A stretch of DNA of 45,053 bases from a virus: IMG/VR virus record IMGVR_UViG_3300013100_000015, positions 1 through 45,053 of that record; one strand, written 5' to 3'. Each line of letters starts with the position of its first letter. Within the stretch, counting starts at the first letter, position 1. The notes under the pieces were generated by a model that saw only the letters and a list, made by a program, of their open reading frames with translations, made no database searches and was not told the DNA's origin. Below, in pieces: positions 31,135-39,017 of the stretch. The position numbers and the translations under genes were made by a program.

Positions 31135-32231
31135 TTGTTTATGTACCCGACGAAGGCAACTCCTTCGTTGAGCTTTCGCGCACCCCTTCGGGTAAGCTGT
31201 ACCGCAAGCACATCCTTACCAAGGGTCCTCTTTACTACCCTGGCGTAAAGGGCGGAAAGATTGACGTAGACGACAAGTTCCTTGATACGGTTGTCAAGAA
31301 CTTCAACGATCACGTCGTATCTCACGTACAGGCACCGGTGGTCGATGGAAACAATTCCCACACCGAAGACCCGTTCCGTAACATTGGTGAAGTTATCAAG
31401 GTTGAGCGTGAGGGTGATAAGCTATACTCGTACATTGACGTACGTGACGAAAAGGCTGTCCCTCTTGTAGGTAAGACTCTTCTTGGTGCTTCTGCTATGT
31501 TCTCCCTCGACTGGAAGAACAACAAGACCAACATGCGTGTTGGACCGGCCCTGATTCACACGGCCATTACCAACAATGCTCATGTCAACGACCTCGAAGA
31601 TTTTGAGGAAGTGCGACTCTCCAATGGAGTGAGCGATAGTAATACACGTACCAGGGCAGTCATGCTGTCTGCCGCACCTAATACACATAAGGATGGTTCC
31701 GAAATGGACCTAGACGAACTGATTGCAGTCCTTAAGGACGAGCACGGTATCGACGTTCCTGAGCTTCAGAAGGCGGCTGGCAAGGCTGACAAGTTCGCCA
31801 AGCTTTCTGCTGAGCTTCAGGAGAAGCTTGCTACGGGCGAGGATGCAGTCCTCAAGCTGAGCAACACCGATGACGAGGCTTCTGCCGAGGACATCGTTGC
31901 CGCAGTTGCTGACCTCGTACAGTCCCGCGTAGAGCTTTCCTCCAAGGTCGATGGCCTTGTCAAGGATGCCGCTACCGCTAAGGCTGAGGCTCGCATCGAA
32001 GAGCTTGTTGCCGGTGGCTTCATCGCCCCTGCCAAGCGCGCCGAGAACCTGGAGCTTCTGCTCTCCAACGCCGAGCTATTCGAGCGTATGGTTCCTGAGA
32101 AGCCGCTCGTCAAGCTCTCTGCTGAGGACGGCCAGGAGCACAAGGATGACTCGCACGACGAGACTGTCGCAAGTGAGGTCGCCCGTCTTTCCGCCGATGC
32201 CAAGGCCAACGGCCTTCTCATCGAGGCCTAA
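31122..32231 (+). CDS. Head maturation protease fused to scaffold
   Basis: 369 residues from ATG 31122; the frame extends to 30975 inside the previous gene, but the promoter motif sets the start. The N-terminal ~190 residues look like a Mu gpI-type capsid protease (RKHILTKGPLYYPG; ALIHTAITNNAHVND). From about residue 195 (MDLDELIAVLKDEHGIDVPE) the protein becomes helical, Ala/Glu/Lys-rich and charged, as scaffolds are. Such proteases cut the scaffold and themselves during head maturation. An internal promoter motif and start suggest the scaffold is also made alone. Confidence 0.84.
   Translation: MDDDLVYVPDEGNSFVELSRTPSGKLYRKHILTKGPLYYPGVKGGKIDVDDKFLDTVVKNFNDHVVSHVQAPVVDGNNSHTEDPFRNIGEVIKVEREGDKLYSYIDVRDEKAVPLVGKTLLGASAMFSLDWKNNKTNMRVGPALIHTAITNNAHVNDLEDFEEVRLSNGVSDSNTRTRAVMLSAAPNTHKDGSEMDLDELIAVLKDEHGIDVPELQKAAGKADKFAKLSAELQEKLATGEDAVLKLSNTDDEASAEDIVAAVADLVQSRVELSSKVDGLVKDAATAKAEARIEELVAGGFIAPAKRAENLELLLSNAELFERMVPEKPLVKLSAEDGQEHKDDSHDETVASEVARLSADAKANGLLIEA
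31633..31641 (+). promoter_or_regulatory. GCGATAGTA late motif, copy 5 (inside protease/scaffold gene)
   Basis: Sits between the protease part and the scaffold part, 62 bases ahead of an in-frame ATG. Confidence 0.6.
31704..32231 (+). CDS. Putative separately made scaffold protein (nested start)
   Basis: 175 residues if translation begins at internal ATG 31704 (codon 195 of the protease/scaffold gene). AAGGA lies ten bases upstream, and the GCGATAGTA motif lies at 31633. The product would be the helical, charged scaffold half alone, as in lambda where Nu3 is made from within gene C. This is a prediction; both forms share the same frame and stop. Confidence 0.55.
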   Translation: MDLDELIAVLKDEHGIDVPELQKAAGKADKFAKLSAELQEKLATGEDAVLKLSNTDDEASAEDIVAAVADLVQSRVELSSKVDGLVKDAATAKAEARIEELVAGGFIAPAKRAENLELLLSNAELFERMVPEKPLVKLSAEDGQEHKDDSHDETVASEVARLSADAKANGLLIEA

Positions 32232-32261
32232 GCCCCTACTACCAGCCCCTAGGAGAACATA

Positions 32262-32672
32262 ATGGTAGAATACGCAGGTAACGCGATTCCAGCCGCTGGC
32301 ATTACGCGCGGTCAGAACGTACCCGACGACGAGATTCTGTACTCGACTGTCGGATTCACACAGAAGGGTGTCACTCTAGCCGCTGGCCAGGGTACGCTCC
32401 TTGCAGGTACCGCCCTTGCACGTAAGACTTCCACGAAGGAATACGTCAAGTTCGCTTCCGGTGGTGGAGATGGTACGGGCACTCCGCTCGGTATCCTCCG
32501 CAAGACGGTTGCAACCGGTTCCGACGCAAACGGTCAGAAGTACATGGGTAACATCGTTATCGCTGGTATCCTCAAGCTTCAGAAGGTTTCTTCGGCTAAC
32601 GGCGGTGTCTCGAACATCACGACTCCTCTTGGAGCAGTCGCTAACGACGTACTCCAGACGTTCAAGTTTTAA
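32262..32672 (+). CDS. Head decoration protein, lambda gpD-like
   Basis: 136 residues from ATG 32262 (TAGGAGAACATA upstream). The order of segments, VTLAAGQGTLLAGTALARKT then GTPLGILRKTVATG and NIVIAGILKL, matches lambda gpD-type decoration proteins, which bind the expanded capsid at three-fold sites and stabilise it. Located between protease/scaffold and major capsid, the expected place. Confidence 0.85.
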   Translation: MVEYAGNAIPAAGITRGQNVPDDEILYSTVGFTQKGVTLAAGQGTLLAGTALARKTSTKEYVKFASGGGDGTGTPLGILRKTVATGSDANGQKYMGNIVIAGILKLQKVSSANGGVSNITTPLGAVANDVLQTFKF

Positions 32673-32773
32673 CCCATCCCTCGCCCCGAGCGGGGGTACT
32701 GAAAGCAGATGGTCGGCTATTTGGTCGTCTATCTGGGGGGCTGAAACATAAAACAGCGGGACGCTGAGGGTGT

Positions 32774-32798
32774 GACTCAGAATTACATATTCTGAGTC
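32774..32798 (+). repeat. Perfect 10-bp inverted repeat before capsid promoter motif
   Basis: GACTCAGAAT, loop TACAT, ATTCTGAGTC. No T-run follows, so it is more likely an RNA-processing or protein-binding site than a terminator. Confidence 0.6.
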
Positions 32799-32819
32799 CA
32801 TCCCTGAGTAGCCCAATGT

Positions 32820-32828
32820 GCGATAGTA
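32820..32828 (+). promoter_or_regulatory. GCGATAGTA late motif, copy 6 (major capsid)
   Basis: TGTGCGATAGTATC in the capsid leader, about 120 bases before the capsid start; preceded by TGC as an extended -10. Confidence 0.65.
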
Positions 32829-32948
32829 TCAATCAGAAGTAAAAACTCAAACTTAGATCAACCAAGTGACATCTTCGGATGTGGTGCAGATCGGGCCTTC
32901 GGGTCGCTGATTCCCTGTAGATAGGCATTTCTACCTTAGGAGATTCCA

Positions 32949-33977
32949 GTGCCTGATATTTCACTCTTCCAGCCAACGGTGCTGATGGGTGTCGTTGAGA
33001 AGTTCACGGCACCTGAGAATCTTACAATGCTCAACCGCATTGACAAGACTCCGCACCCGTTCCCGACTGCACAGTGGGACGTTATCCGTGGTTCGCGCGC
33101 TATTGCTCGCCCGAACGTTCCGAACTCTGAAGCCCACATCGTACCTCGCCTCGGTCGCGAGCAGATGGCCGCTAGCTTCATCTACCTTCGTGAGAAGAAG
33201 GTATTCGAGCCGACTACTCTGTACTGGCTACGTACCCCTGGTGAAATCGCCAAGGTAAACGCCGAGCGTGCAGTTCTCCGTGAAATCACGGACCTGAACC
33301 GTCGTTTCGACAACTTCGCTGAGTACGCCATTTGGCAGATGTTCACGGGTCAGTTCAACCTTCCCGAGGACGGCGATGCTCCGGCTATCAACGTTGACTA
33401 CAAGCTCCCAGCTTCGCACAAGGTCAACGCCGGTACCTCTTGGGCAACCGCTACTCCGAAGCAGATCATCGCTGATGTTCGCGCTTGGAAGCGTCTCGTC
33501 AACCGTGACGGTCAGGTAGTTGCTAACGAGGCTTACGCTTCCGAGAACTCCATCACCGCCATCTTCGACTCCTTCGCTTCGGCTGGTACCACTCCCGCGT
33601 ACCTCCTGTCCGACCGCATGAAGGACCAGTACTACCGTGAGGGTCTGCTTCCTGGATTCCTTGGTATCAACTGGAAGATTCAGGATGCCGTCTTCGACGC
33701 CACGGGTGCGTCGTACACCGAGAACCCGACCGATCCTGGTGCAGAGAAGCCGTTCCTGGCCGACAACCGCATCATCTTCGGTAACTTCACCGAGGGTCGT
33801 CCGTTCGAGATGATCGTTGGACCGACCGCTGACCTTGAGGCTCCTCAGGGCTACACGGGCAAGTTCGCCAAGACCTGGCAGGACAAGGACCCGTCCGGTC
33901 GTCAGTACCTCCTAGAGTGGAACTTCCTGCCGGTTCTGAACCGTCCTGAGCAGTTCGTTTACGCCAACGTCGCGTAA
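32949..33977 (+). CDS. Major capsid protein (lambda gpE family)
   Basis: 342 residues from GTG 32949 with TTAGGAG upstream. Segments such as LREKKVFEPTTLYWLRTPGE, a long central helix region (ERAVLREITDLNRRFDNFAEYAIWQM) and GRPFEMIVGPTADLE fit the phage major capsid protein E group of the HK97 fold. It forms the head shell with the decoration protein. Followed by a strong terminator, consistent with an abundant separate transcript. Confidence 0.9.
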   Translation: MPDISLFQPTVLMGVVEKFTAPENLTMLNRIDKTPHPFPTAQWDVIRGSRAIARPNVPNSEAHIVPRLGREQMAASFIYLREKKVFEPTTLYWLRTPGEIAKVNAERAVLREITDLNRRFDNFAEYAIWQMFTGQFNLPEDGDAPAINVDYKLPASHKVNAGTSWATATPKQIIADVRAWKRLVNRDGQVVANEAYASENSITAIFDSFASAGTTPAYLLSDRMKDQYYREGLLPGFLGINWKIQDAVFDATGASYTENPTDPGAEKPFLADNRIIFGNFTEGRPFEMIVGPTADLEAPQGYTGKFAKTWQDKDPSGRQYLLEWNFLPVLNRPEQFVYANVA

Positions 33978-33990
33978 GCTCTAACAGGCT

Positions 33991-34017
33991 AGCCCCCATC
34001 TTCGGGTGGGGGCTTTT
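33991..34017 (+). terminator. Strong terminator after major capsid
   Basis: AGCCCCCATC, UUCG tetraloop, GGTGGGGGCT, then TTTTCTG: a ten-pair stem (one G-U) closed by C(UUCG)G and followed by T-rich sequence. It ends fourteen bases after the capsid stop begins to leave. Confidence 0.92.
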
Positions 34018-34033
34018 CTGTCCCCTTTTGCGG

Positions 34034-34071
34034 TAAGATAGAAGTTCCGAAGCTCCTCTGGAGCGATAGTA
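34034..34071 (+). promoter_or_regulatory. Late promoter region: TAAGAT box and GCGATAGTA copy 7
   Basis: TAAGATAG at 34034-34041 and GCGATAGTA at 34063-34071, just after the capsid terminator and 21 bases before ATG 34093 (CAGGAGT ribosome-binding site). They would restart transcription for the connector and tail genes. Confidence 0.65.
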
Positions 34072-34092
34072 GATAGAGACCCAGGAGTCCTA

Positions 34093-34776
34093 ATGCCCCG
34101 AACAGCAAACACCACACCTAAGACCACAGCGGCAAAGAAGCCAGCCGCATCCAAGGTAGTCACTGATCCCAAGGAAGTTCTCGATGGCGGACCCAGCGCT
34201 CCTGCCGTAGGAGACGACGATCAGGAGCAGACGACCGAAGAGCACGACAACGGTCAGAACGACAGCGCTCCTACCATCGAGCAGATCGAGCTAGAAGAGC
34301 TTCGTGCACAGCTAGCCGAGTACAAGGCCCGTGAAGAGGCAGAGGCCGCTCAGGGCCGCGCTCAGGCTACCCACTACGAGCCTGTGGATGAGTCCACCCT
34401 GTCTCCGGAGCAACTTCAGATTCGCTCCCTCCAGGACCAGCTTGCAAAGGCCAAGGGCAAGGAAATCGACAAGGCTGAAGAGGTCTACGAGGAGAACGTC
34501 GAAGGCGGCATTCTCGTGCACTTCCTAGAAGATGGACTGTCCTCCAACGGACGCAACTTCTACCGTGGCCAGGAGGTCACCTTTGGCCCTGAGGCCTATG
34601 AGGAGACTCTGGATCGATTCGGAGATTCCTGGATCAACATGAACGACGATGAGCAGTACGCACGTTGGGGAGAGGTCAAGTTCCGTAAGGGACCGTGGCC
34701 GGGTCGTCGCACCTATGAGGAAGACGCCCTCAAGAACAAGTCCATCTCCGAGCAGGCACCGCTCGTCCGTATCTAA
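34093..34776 (+). CDS. Probable head-associated protein
   Basis: 227 residues. The N-terminal 60 are Ala/Lys/Thr/Pro-rich and then acidic (disordered); residues about 65-130 are a coiled coil (QIELEELRAQLAEYKAREEA); the C-terminal 90 form a compact domain (GILVHFLEDGLSSNGRNFYR, EVKFRKGPWPGRR). It lies right after the capsid gene. Function not known; a head or connector component by position. Confidence 0.68.
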   Translation: MPRTANTTPKTTAAKKPAASKVVTDPKEVLDGGPSAPAVGDDDQEQTTEEHDNGQNDSAPTIEQIELEELRAQLAEYKAREEAEAAQGRAQATHYEPVDESTLSPEQLQIRSLQDQLAKAKGKEIDKAEEVYEENVEGGILVHFLEDGLSSNGRNFYRGQEVTFGPEAYEETLDRFGDSWINMNDDEQYARWGEVKFRKGPWPGRRTYEEDALKNKSISEQAPLVRI

Positions 34777-34784
34777 GGAACCCA

Positions 34785-35321
34785 ATGGCCGCTTTTCCTG
34801 AATTTGACGTAGACGACCTTGCCGCTTTCTCCGGTAGGATCACTTCGGAGTACACGAACACGGCCTACGTTCCGTCAGCTATCGCTCAGGCAACCCTTCT
34901 GTTCAAGCTGGGCACATGTCTGGGCGATAGCTGGCCAGATGACCCTACACTCGCACAGCTAGCGCAGATGGCCATTCTGTCTATGGCAGAGGCTATCTAC
35001 GCTGTACAGCCCTTCCAGACCGTTCTAGCGAACCCGTTCTCTTCTGAGACCATCGGTAGCTATTCCTACTCTAAGGTCTCTGGTGCCGTCATGGGAGGTC
35101 TCCCAACAGGCATTACGTGGTTCGACCTAGCCCTGTCTAAGCTGAGCGTGTGCGACCTCACTTCTGGAATCATGGGTGGAGGCATCGAGGTCTTCGAGTT
35201 CGATGGTGCATTCGGTCCCGGATACCTTGACGGCAACGTTCGTTTCCTCAGCCCTGTAGACCTAGATCGACACGAGCGTTGGATGCACGACCCGTCTGAA
35301 GGATACCCCTACTCTGCATAA
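34785..35321 (+). CDS. Head-to-tail adaptor
   Basis: 178 residues. Helical N-terminal half (SAIAQATLLFKLGTCLGDS, LAQMAILSMAEAIYAVQPF) and the order capsid, adaptor, stopper, neck, terminator support a head-tail adaptor that docks on the portal. Sequence similarity recalled for actinobacteriophage adaptors is moderate. Confidence 0.72.
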   Translation: MAAFPEFDVDDLAAFSGRITSEYTNTAYVPSAIAQATLLFKLGTCLGDSWPDDPTLAQLAQMAILSMAEAIYAVQPFQTVLANPFSSETIGSYSYSKVSGAVMGGLPTGITWFDLALSKLSVCDLTSGIMGGGIEVFEFDGAFGPGYLDGNVRFLSPVDLDRHERWMHDPSEGYPYSA

Positions 35322-35328
35322 GCTTTAG

Positions 35329-35348
35329 GACCCCCGCGCAAGCGGGTC
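35329..35348 (+). repeat. GNRA-capped hairpin before glutaredoxin gene
   Basis: CCCGC, GCAA loop, GCGGG inside GACCCCCGCGCAAGCGGGTC, starting about seven bases after the adaptor stop. No T-run follows, so it may be an RNA stabiliser or weak terminator. Confidence 0.5.
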
Positions 35349-35395
35349 ATTAGGAAGCCTTGGAGCTTATATCAGTAACAACAAGGAGATGGCGT

Positions 35396-35668
35396 ATGCC
35401 TGAAATTGAAATCGACAAGCCGACCATCTTCTCCCAGCCAGGTTGCGTGCAGTGTTCCGCTGTCAAGCGCAAGCTCAAGGAGAAGAACGTCGAATTCCAG
35501 GAAATTGACGCCTCACAGGTGCCAGAAGCATTTGCTCTAGTCAAGGATGAGTGGGGATACCAGCGTGTGCCGGTTACCTACTTCCAAGGAAAGCATTTCG
35601 GCGGATACAACCCGTCCGAGGTAGATGCTCTGGTTGAAAGCTACCACTCCGTGTCGGTAGCCGCCTAA
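35396..35668 (+). CDS. Glutaredoxin/NrdH-like redox protein
   Basis: 90 residues from ATG 35396 (AAGGAGATGGCGT upstream). TIFSQPGCVQCSAVKRKL has the CxxC active site (CVQC) after the first strand, and RVPVTYFQGKHFGGY holds the cis-Pro (VPV) and glutathione/substrate loop of glutaredoxins. It would reduce disulfides or ribonucleotide reductase. Its place between head-tail adaptor and stopper genes is odd. Confidence 0.88.
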   Translation: MPEIEIDKPTIFSQPGCVQCSAVKRKLKEKNVEFQEIDASQVPEAFALVKDEWGYQRVPVTYFQGKHFGGYNPSEVDALVESYHSVSVAA

Positions 35669-35677
35669 GCGATAGTA
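35669..35677 (+). promoter_or_regulatory. GCGATAGTA late motif, copy 8
   Basis: Directly after the glutaredoxin stop; GAGGAG ribosome-binding site and ATG 35695 follow. Confidence 0.62.
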
Positions 35678-35694
35678 GTAGCGAGGAGCTAATC

Positions 35695-36081
35695 ATGGAT
35701 CATCTATTCGCAAGCGTAGTGAAGGTACAACGCCTTACTCGTACGCGCACCGATGGAGTGACCAAGATGGAATGGCTGGATCAGCCTGCTCCTCTCAACG
35801 CTATCAGGTGTCGCCTGGATTTGAACTTCCTTCGCCCTGGTAAGGACGTACCTCCGGCCTATGAAGCCGGAACCGCTCCTGACCGCGTAGGAGTCATGTT
35901 CTGTCGCGCAAACAACGCCCTCAGGGCCGGGGATCGCATTGTGACGGTCTCCGGTCCTGTGAGCGGCGTATTCGATCTGAAGGTCATCCCCGACATCGCT
36001 GTTGACTTCTCCAGCGCTCACCACATTGAAGTACAGGTCATCGAGTCCGTTCAGAACCTGGATGGGAAGTGGCCGGAGTGA
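35695..36081 (+). CDS. Head-to-tail stopper
   Basis: 128 residues, mainly beta (FASVVKVQRLTRTRTDGVTK, GDRIVTVSGPVSGVFDLKVI), as in the SPP1 gp16 / HK97 stopper family that closes the portal channel. Placed between adaptor and the gp10-like gene, the usual order. Confidence 0.72.
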   Translation: MDHLFASVVKVQRLTRTRTDGVTKMEWLDQPAPLNAIRCRLDLNFLRPGKDVPPAYEAGTAPDRVGVMFCRANNALRAGDRIVTVSGPVSGVFDLKVIPDIAVDFSSAHHIEVQVIESVQNLDGKWPE

Positions 36082-36440
36082 CCATTCAGATCAAGTCGAA
36101 CTGGAGAGCAGTCGAGCGTGAGCTTGACCGTCTAGAGCACTCTCCTGAAATCGCCGCAGTGTATCTGGATGCTGTACTGAATACCGGCTTCAAGGCCACC
36201 CAAGGTGCCGTCCACATCCTTACCGGATCGCTCAAATCGTCTGGTAAGAAGTCCTCCTCATTCGATGGTGACACCTGGACGGGAGAAATCGTCTACGGTG
36301 GTGTCAGCCTGGGAGTGAACAACCCTGTAACATACGCCATCTACGAAAAGGCAAGAGATGGCGACCACGACTTCTTTACGCCTCTGAAGGCGCTAGACTC
36401 GATGTATGTAAGAGCAATCCTGAAGGCCCTAAGCAAATGA
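36078..36440 (+). CDS. HK97 gp10-like neck/tail completion protein
   Basis: 120 residues from GTG 36078 (GTGA overlap with the stopper); GTG 36069 is an alternative three codons earlier. VERELDRLEHSPEIAAVYLDA and VHILTGSLKSSGKKSS with YAIYEKARDGDHDFF are typical of the gp10-like family (RTGxLkxS; YaxyxExG). It helps complete or join the tail. Confidence 0.8.
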   Translation: MTIQIKSNWRAVERELDRLEHSPEIAAVYLDAVLNTGFKATQGAVHILTGSLKSSGKKSSSFDGDTWTGEIVYGGVSLGVNNPVTYAIYEKARDGDHDFFTPLKALDSMYVRAILKALSK

Positions 36441-36937
36441 CTCAACTCGCCTACGCCGCGCGCAATCTGCTTGCACAGTTCCCATCTGTGACAAGCCTAC
36501 TTGGCGTGGACGAGCTAGATGATCCGATGCTGTACCCGAACCGCCCTGAGGCTACAGTGGAGAACACCGGCAAGTGCCTGGTGGTCATCCGTGTCGATGG
36601 TGGATGGGGAGCTAACCAACACAACACCGCCCGCTTCCCTACTCTTGTCGTAGACATCTGGGCGGACCCTACTCGCAACTCCGATGGCTCTGTACAGATG
36701 CAGGACGCCTCCCTCAAGGCTGAGGCAGTGTTCAAGGCCATCGACAAGATTCTGCATCAGGTGAACAACTCCCTTCCAGGTGGCGGTGCCATCTACTGGG
36801 GAACTCTCACGCAGATCACGAACAAGACCGGAGTCAGGATCACATCCTCCTCCCGCACAAACGATCCGGACGAACGACCAGCCTTTGACGACCAAGGAGC
36901 CGTCATCTGGCAAGTCCGATACAACGTATCGATCTGA
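36437..36937 (+). CDS. Tail terminator protein
   Basis: 166 residues. LLAQFPSVTSLLG at the N-terminus, a central RFPTLVVDIWADPTRN and a C-terminal AVIWQVRYNVSI match the overall form of tail terminators (lambda gpU-like), which cap the tail tube at the head-proximal end. ATGA overlap with the gp10-like gene and position before the tail tube gene support this. Confidence 0.75.
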   Translation: MTQLAYAARNLLAQFPSVTSLLGVDELDDPMLYPNRPEATVENTGKCLVVIRVDGGWGANQHNTARFPTLVVDIWADPTRNSDGSVQMQDASLKAEAVFKAIDKILHQVNNSLPGGGAIYWGTLTQITNKTGVRITSSSRTNDPDERPAFDDQGAVIWQVRYNVSI

Positions 36938-36965
36938 ACTAGAAAATGAAGCCCTGGAGGCTCTT

Positions 36966-38087
36966 GTGAAGGTACTACTCAACATCCCCCTATCGCCGTT
37001 CAGCGGCTACGGAAACGACGGCATTGGTCTAGCTCGTGCCTTCATGCGCTGGGGCGCTGACGTGTACCTCCAGCCCTCTGTAGTGCAGTCTCCTCTCCCG
37101 GAGGACGTAGCTCATCTGCTCACGAAGAAGCTCGAAGCTCCCTTCGATCTGATTATCAACCACCACGACCCTGCCGCCCTGGTCTCCTCAGAGGAGCAGA
37201 AGCGTGCGGGCCATGTCGTCGTCGCATGGACAATGTGGGAGTACTCCAACTTCGGCAACCTTCCGGGGCGCTCGAAGATGAAGAAGAATCTGAAGTACTT
37301 CGATGCTCTTGTAGGCTACGATCCTGTGTCCTCTGACTGTCTTCGTGAGTACTCCCGCAAGGGACAGCCCGTTCTTACCGTACAGGGAGGATTCTGGCCA
37401 GAGGACTGGCCTAAGAGCGAGGAGCGTGACTGGTACAGTGACCGCTTCGGATTCTGCATGGTGGGCCAGCTTCACATGCGCAAGGACCCGTTCGTGGCCA
37501 TCCAGGCGTTCCAGGAACTGAAGAACGATCCCGACATTGAGTTCGAAGGTGCAGAGCTTCACCTGAAGACCAACCTGCCCGGACTACACAGTTCGATGGA
37601 ACAGGTCATCCCCAAGCTTCGCATCCACTACGCTGTGTGGCAGAACGAACTCCTGTACAAGTTCTACGAGTCTCAGCACGTCCTCCTGGCACCTTCCCGT
37701 GGCGAGGGAAAGAACATGCCCGCCCTGGAGATGCAGGCCACTGGCGGTACAGTCATCGCGACGAACTGGGGAGGTCACCAACAGTGGCTCAACAAGGAGT
37801 ACAACTACCCTCTGGACTACACGCTAGCTCCAGTAGACAGTGACTCTCCGAACACCCTCAATGCACGTGCTGACATCGATCACCTGAAGGAACTCATGCT
37901 TGAGGCCTACCAGAACCGCGACGAGGCTCGACGCAAGGGTGACCTCGCGGCACAGATCATTCCCAAGCTATCCTCTTGGGACTCCGTAGTAGAGCGTCTT
38001 CTGCTACAACTCAAGGACTCCACTGAGAATGGGGAGCGACTATGGGCGGCGGCTCAGGCATGCCGTAAGGGAAGGCCAGAACTATGA
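36966..38087 (+). CDS. GT-B glycosyltransferase (GT4-like) in tail module
   Basis: 373 residues from GTG 36966, with GGAGG five bases upstream. N-terminal PLSPFSGYGNDGIGLARAF is the glycine-rich start of GT4 enzymes, and the C-terminal domain has FGFCMVGQLHMRKDPFVAIQ and LLAPSRGEGKNMPALEMQATG, the typical E-x7-E donor region. It should add a sugar to a protein, lipid or nucleic acid. Insertion between tail terminator and major tail protein suggests virion tail glycosylation. Confidence 0.88.
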   Translation: MKVLLNIPLSPFSGYGNDGIGLARAFMRWGADVYLQPSVVQSPLPEDVAHLLTKKLEAPFDLIINHHDPAALVSSEEQKRAGHVVVAWTMWEYSNFGNLPGRSKMKKNLKYFDALVGYDPVSSDCLREYSRKGQPVLTVQGGFWPEDWPKSEERDWYSDRFGFCMVGQLHMRKDPFVAIQAFQELKNDPDIEFEGAELHLKTNLPGLHSSMEQVIPKLRIHYAVWQNELLYKFYESQHVLLAPSRGEGKNMPALEMQATGGTVIATNWGGHQQWLNKEYNYPLDYTLAPVDSDSPNTLNARADIDHLKELMLEAYQNRDEARRKGDLAAQIIPKLSSWDSVVERLLLQLKDSTENGERLWAAAQACRKGRPEL

Positions 38088-38308
38088 CCTCAAGATCAAT
38101 CGAAGTCAGGTGCCCATACGGCCCCCAAAGGCTTTTTATGAAATTGAAGCTTGCCGGTGAATCCCCCACAATCACGGACGACAACTACATGGAATTCTCC
38201 TGCTCTGACTGCAAGAGAAACCTCCGTCGTCAGGGGTTCGAAGTGGATAGGGTCATTCACCAATACGACTTCCTAGGCAATTGGGTAGACACCTTCTTGG
38301 AGTACTGA
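38084..38308 (+). CDS. Small Cys-containing protein
   Basis: 74 residues (ATGA overlap with the glycosyltransferase). Cys10 (EVRCPYGPQRLF) and FSCSDCKRNLRRQG (Cys40, Cys43) could form a partial zinc site, in the style of small Com-like phage proteins. Basic middle part. Function unknown; coupled to the glycosyltransferase. Confidence 0.63.
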   Translation: MTSRSIEVRCPYGPQRLFMKLKLAGESPTITDDNYMEFSCSDCKRNLRRQGFEVDRVIHQYDFLGNWVDTFLEY

Positions 38309-38327
38309 CCATAGGTTCGTACAACGC

Positions 38328-38336
38328 GCGATAGTA
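38328..38336 (+). promoter_or_regulatory. GCGATAGTA late motif, copy 9 (major tail protein)
   Basis: Precedes the tail protein hairpin; the last base of the motif is the first base of the hairpin at 38336. Confidence 0.62.
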
Positions 38337-38365
38337 GTAGCTAGAGTAATCCCACTCTAGCTACT
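38336..38365 (+). repeat. Perfect 12-bp hairpin in major tail protein leader
   Basis: AGTAGCTAGAGT, loop AATCCC, ACTCTAGCTACT, then TCTATTTCT and TAGGAGG. It could terminate readthrough or protect the 5' end of tail mRNA. Confidence 0.68.
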
Positions 38366-38385
38366 TCTATTTCTAGGAGGCCCAA

Positions 38386-38967
38386 GTGGCAACCCCAATC
38401 GTTGAAGGTTTCAGCCTTTCACACGCCGCGATTCTGGACGGTACCACAGGTGCCGAGGCAGTAAACGGTGACATTTACGGTATCCGTTCCGGTTCCATTG
38501 AACTGGACACGGACTCGTACGACAACACTGGAGACGACGCTGTTCTCTCCACGTGGTACTGGTTCAACAAGGCTACGCTAACCGTTCAGTCTGGTTACGT
38601 TCCTTTCAACACCATTGCCCTTCTGTCCGGTTCTAAGGTTACCTCTTCGGGTGCCGCACCGAACGACTTCTACACCCTTCCTCTGTGGGAAGAGCGTCAG
38701 CAGAACACGACTCCGCGTCCTGTTCTGATTCGCGTTCCTTCCAAGGACAAGGACGGTGTTATCCGTACCCTGGACTTCGTTCTCTACAAGGTACAGTTCC
38801 AGCCGATTTCGTTCGACGGTCCTACCTACAAGGACGGCCTCCTACTGAACTACACGGGTACCGCTCTTATGTCCGACAAGGACGAAAAGGGTAACCCTGT
38901 TCTGGACTCGCAGACCGGTCTTCCGACCAGGGCAATTGGACGACTGGTAAGCCGTCCTCAGGTCTAA
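38386..38967 (+). CDS. Major tail protein
   Basis: 193 residues from GTG 38386 with TAGGAGG upstream. Beta-rich: LSHAAILDGTTGAEAVNGDI, STWYWFNKATLTVQSGYVPF, RTLDFVLYKVQFQPISFDG. Position right before the frameshifted chaperone genes and own late promoter motif indicate the tail tube subunit, needed in hundreds of copies. Confidence 0.86.
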   Translation: MATPIVEGFSLSHAAILDGTTGAEAVNGDIYGIRSGSIELDTDSYDNTGDDAVLSTWYWFNKATLTVQSGYVPFNTIALLSGSKVTSSGAAPNDFYTLPLWEERQQNTTPRPVLIRVPSKDKDGVIRTLDFVLYKVQFQPISFDGPTYKDGLLLNYTGTALMSDKDEKGNPVLDSQTGLPTRAIGRLVSRPQV

Positions 38968-39017
38968 GTCTGATAAGCTAGATACAACTTCAAATTAGTC
39001 TGATCCCTGGAGGACAA

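Larger units (their letters stand above)
32673..32948 (+). other. Gene-free leader of the major capsid gene
   Basis: 276 bases with no gene; a tiny 11-codon frame at about 32709 lacks a ribosome-binding site. Contains a small CCCC/GGGG hairpin near 32691, a perfect 10-bp hairpin GACTCAGAAT (32774-32783) / ATTCTGAGTC (32789-32798), and the late motif at 32820. The expected leader from that motif to GTG 32949 is about 115-120 bases. Confidence 0.6.
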
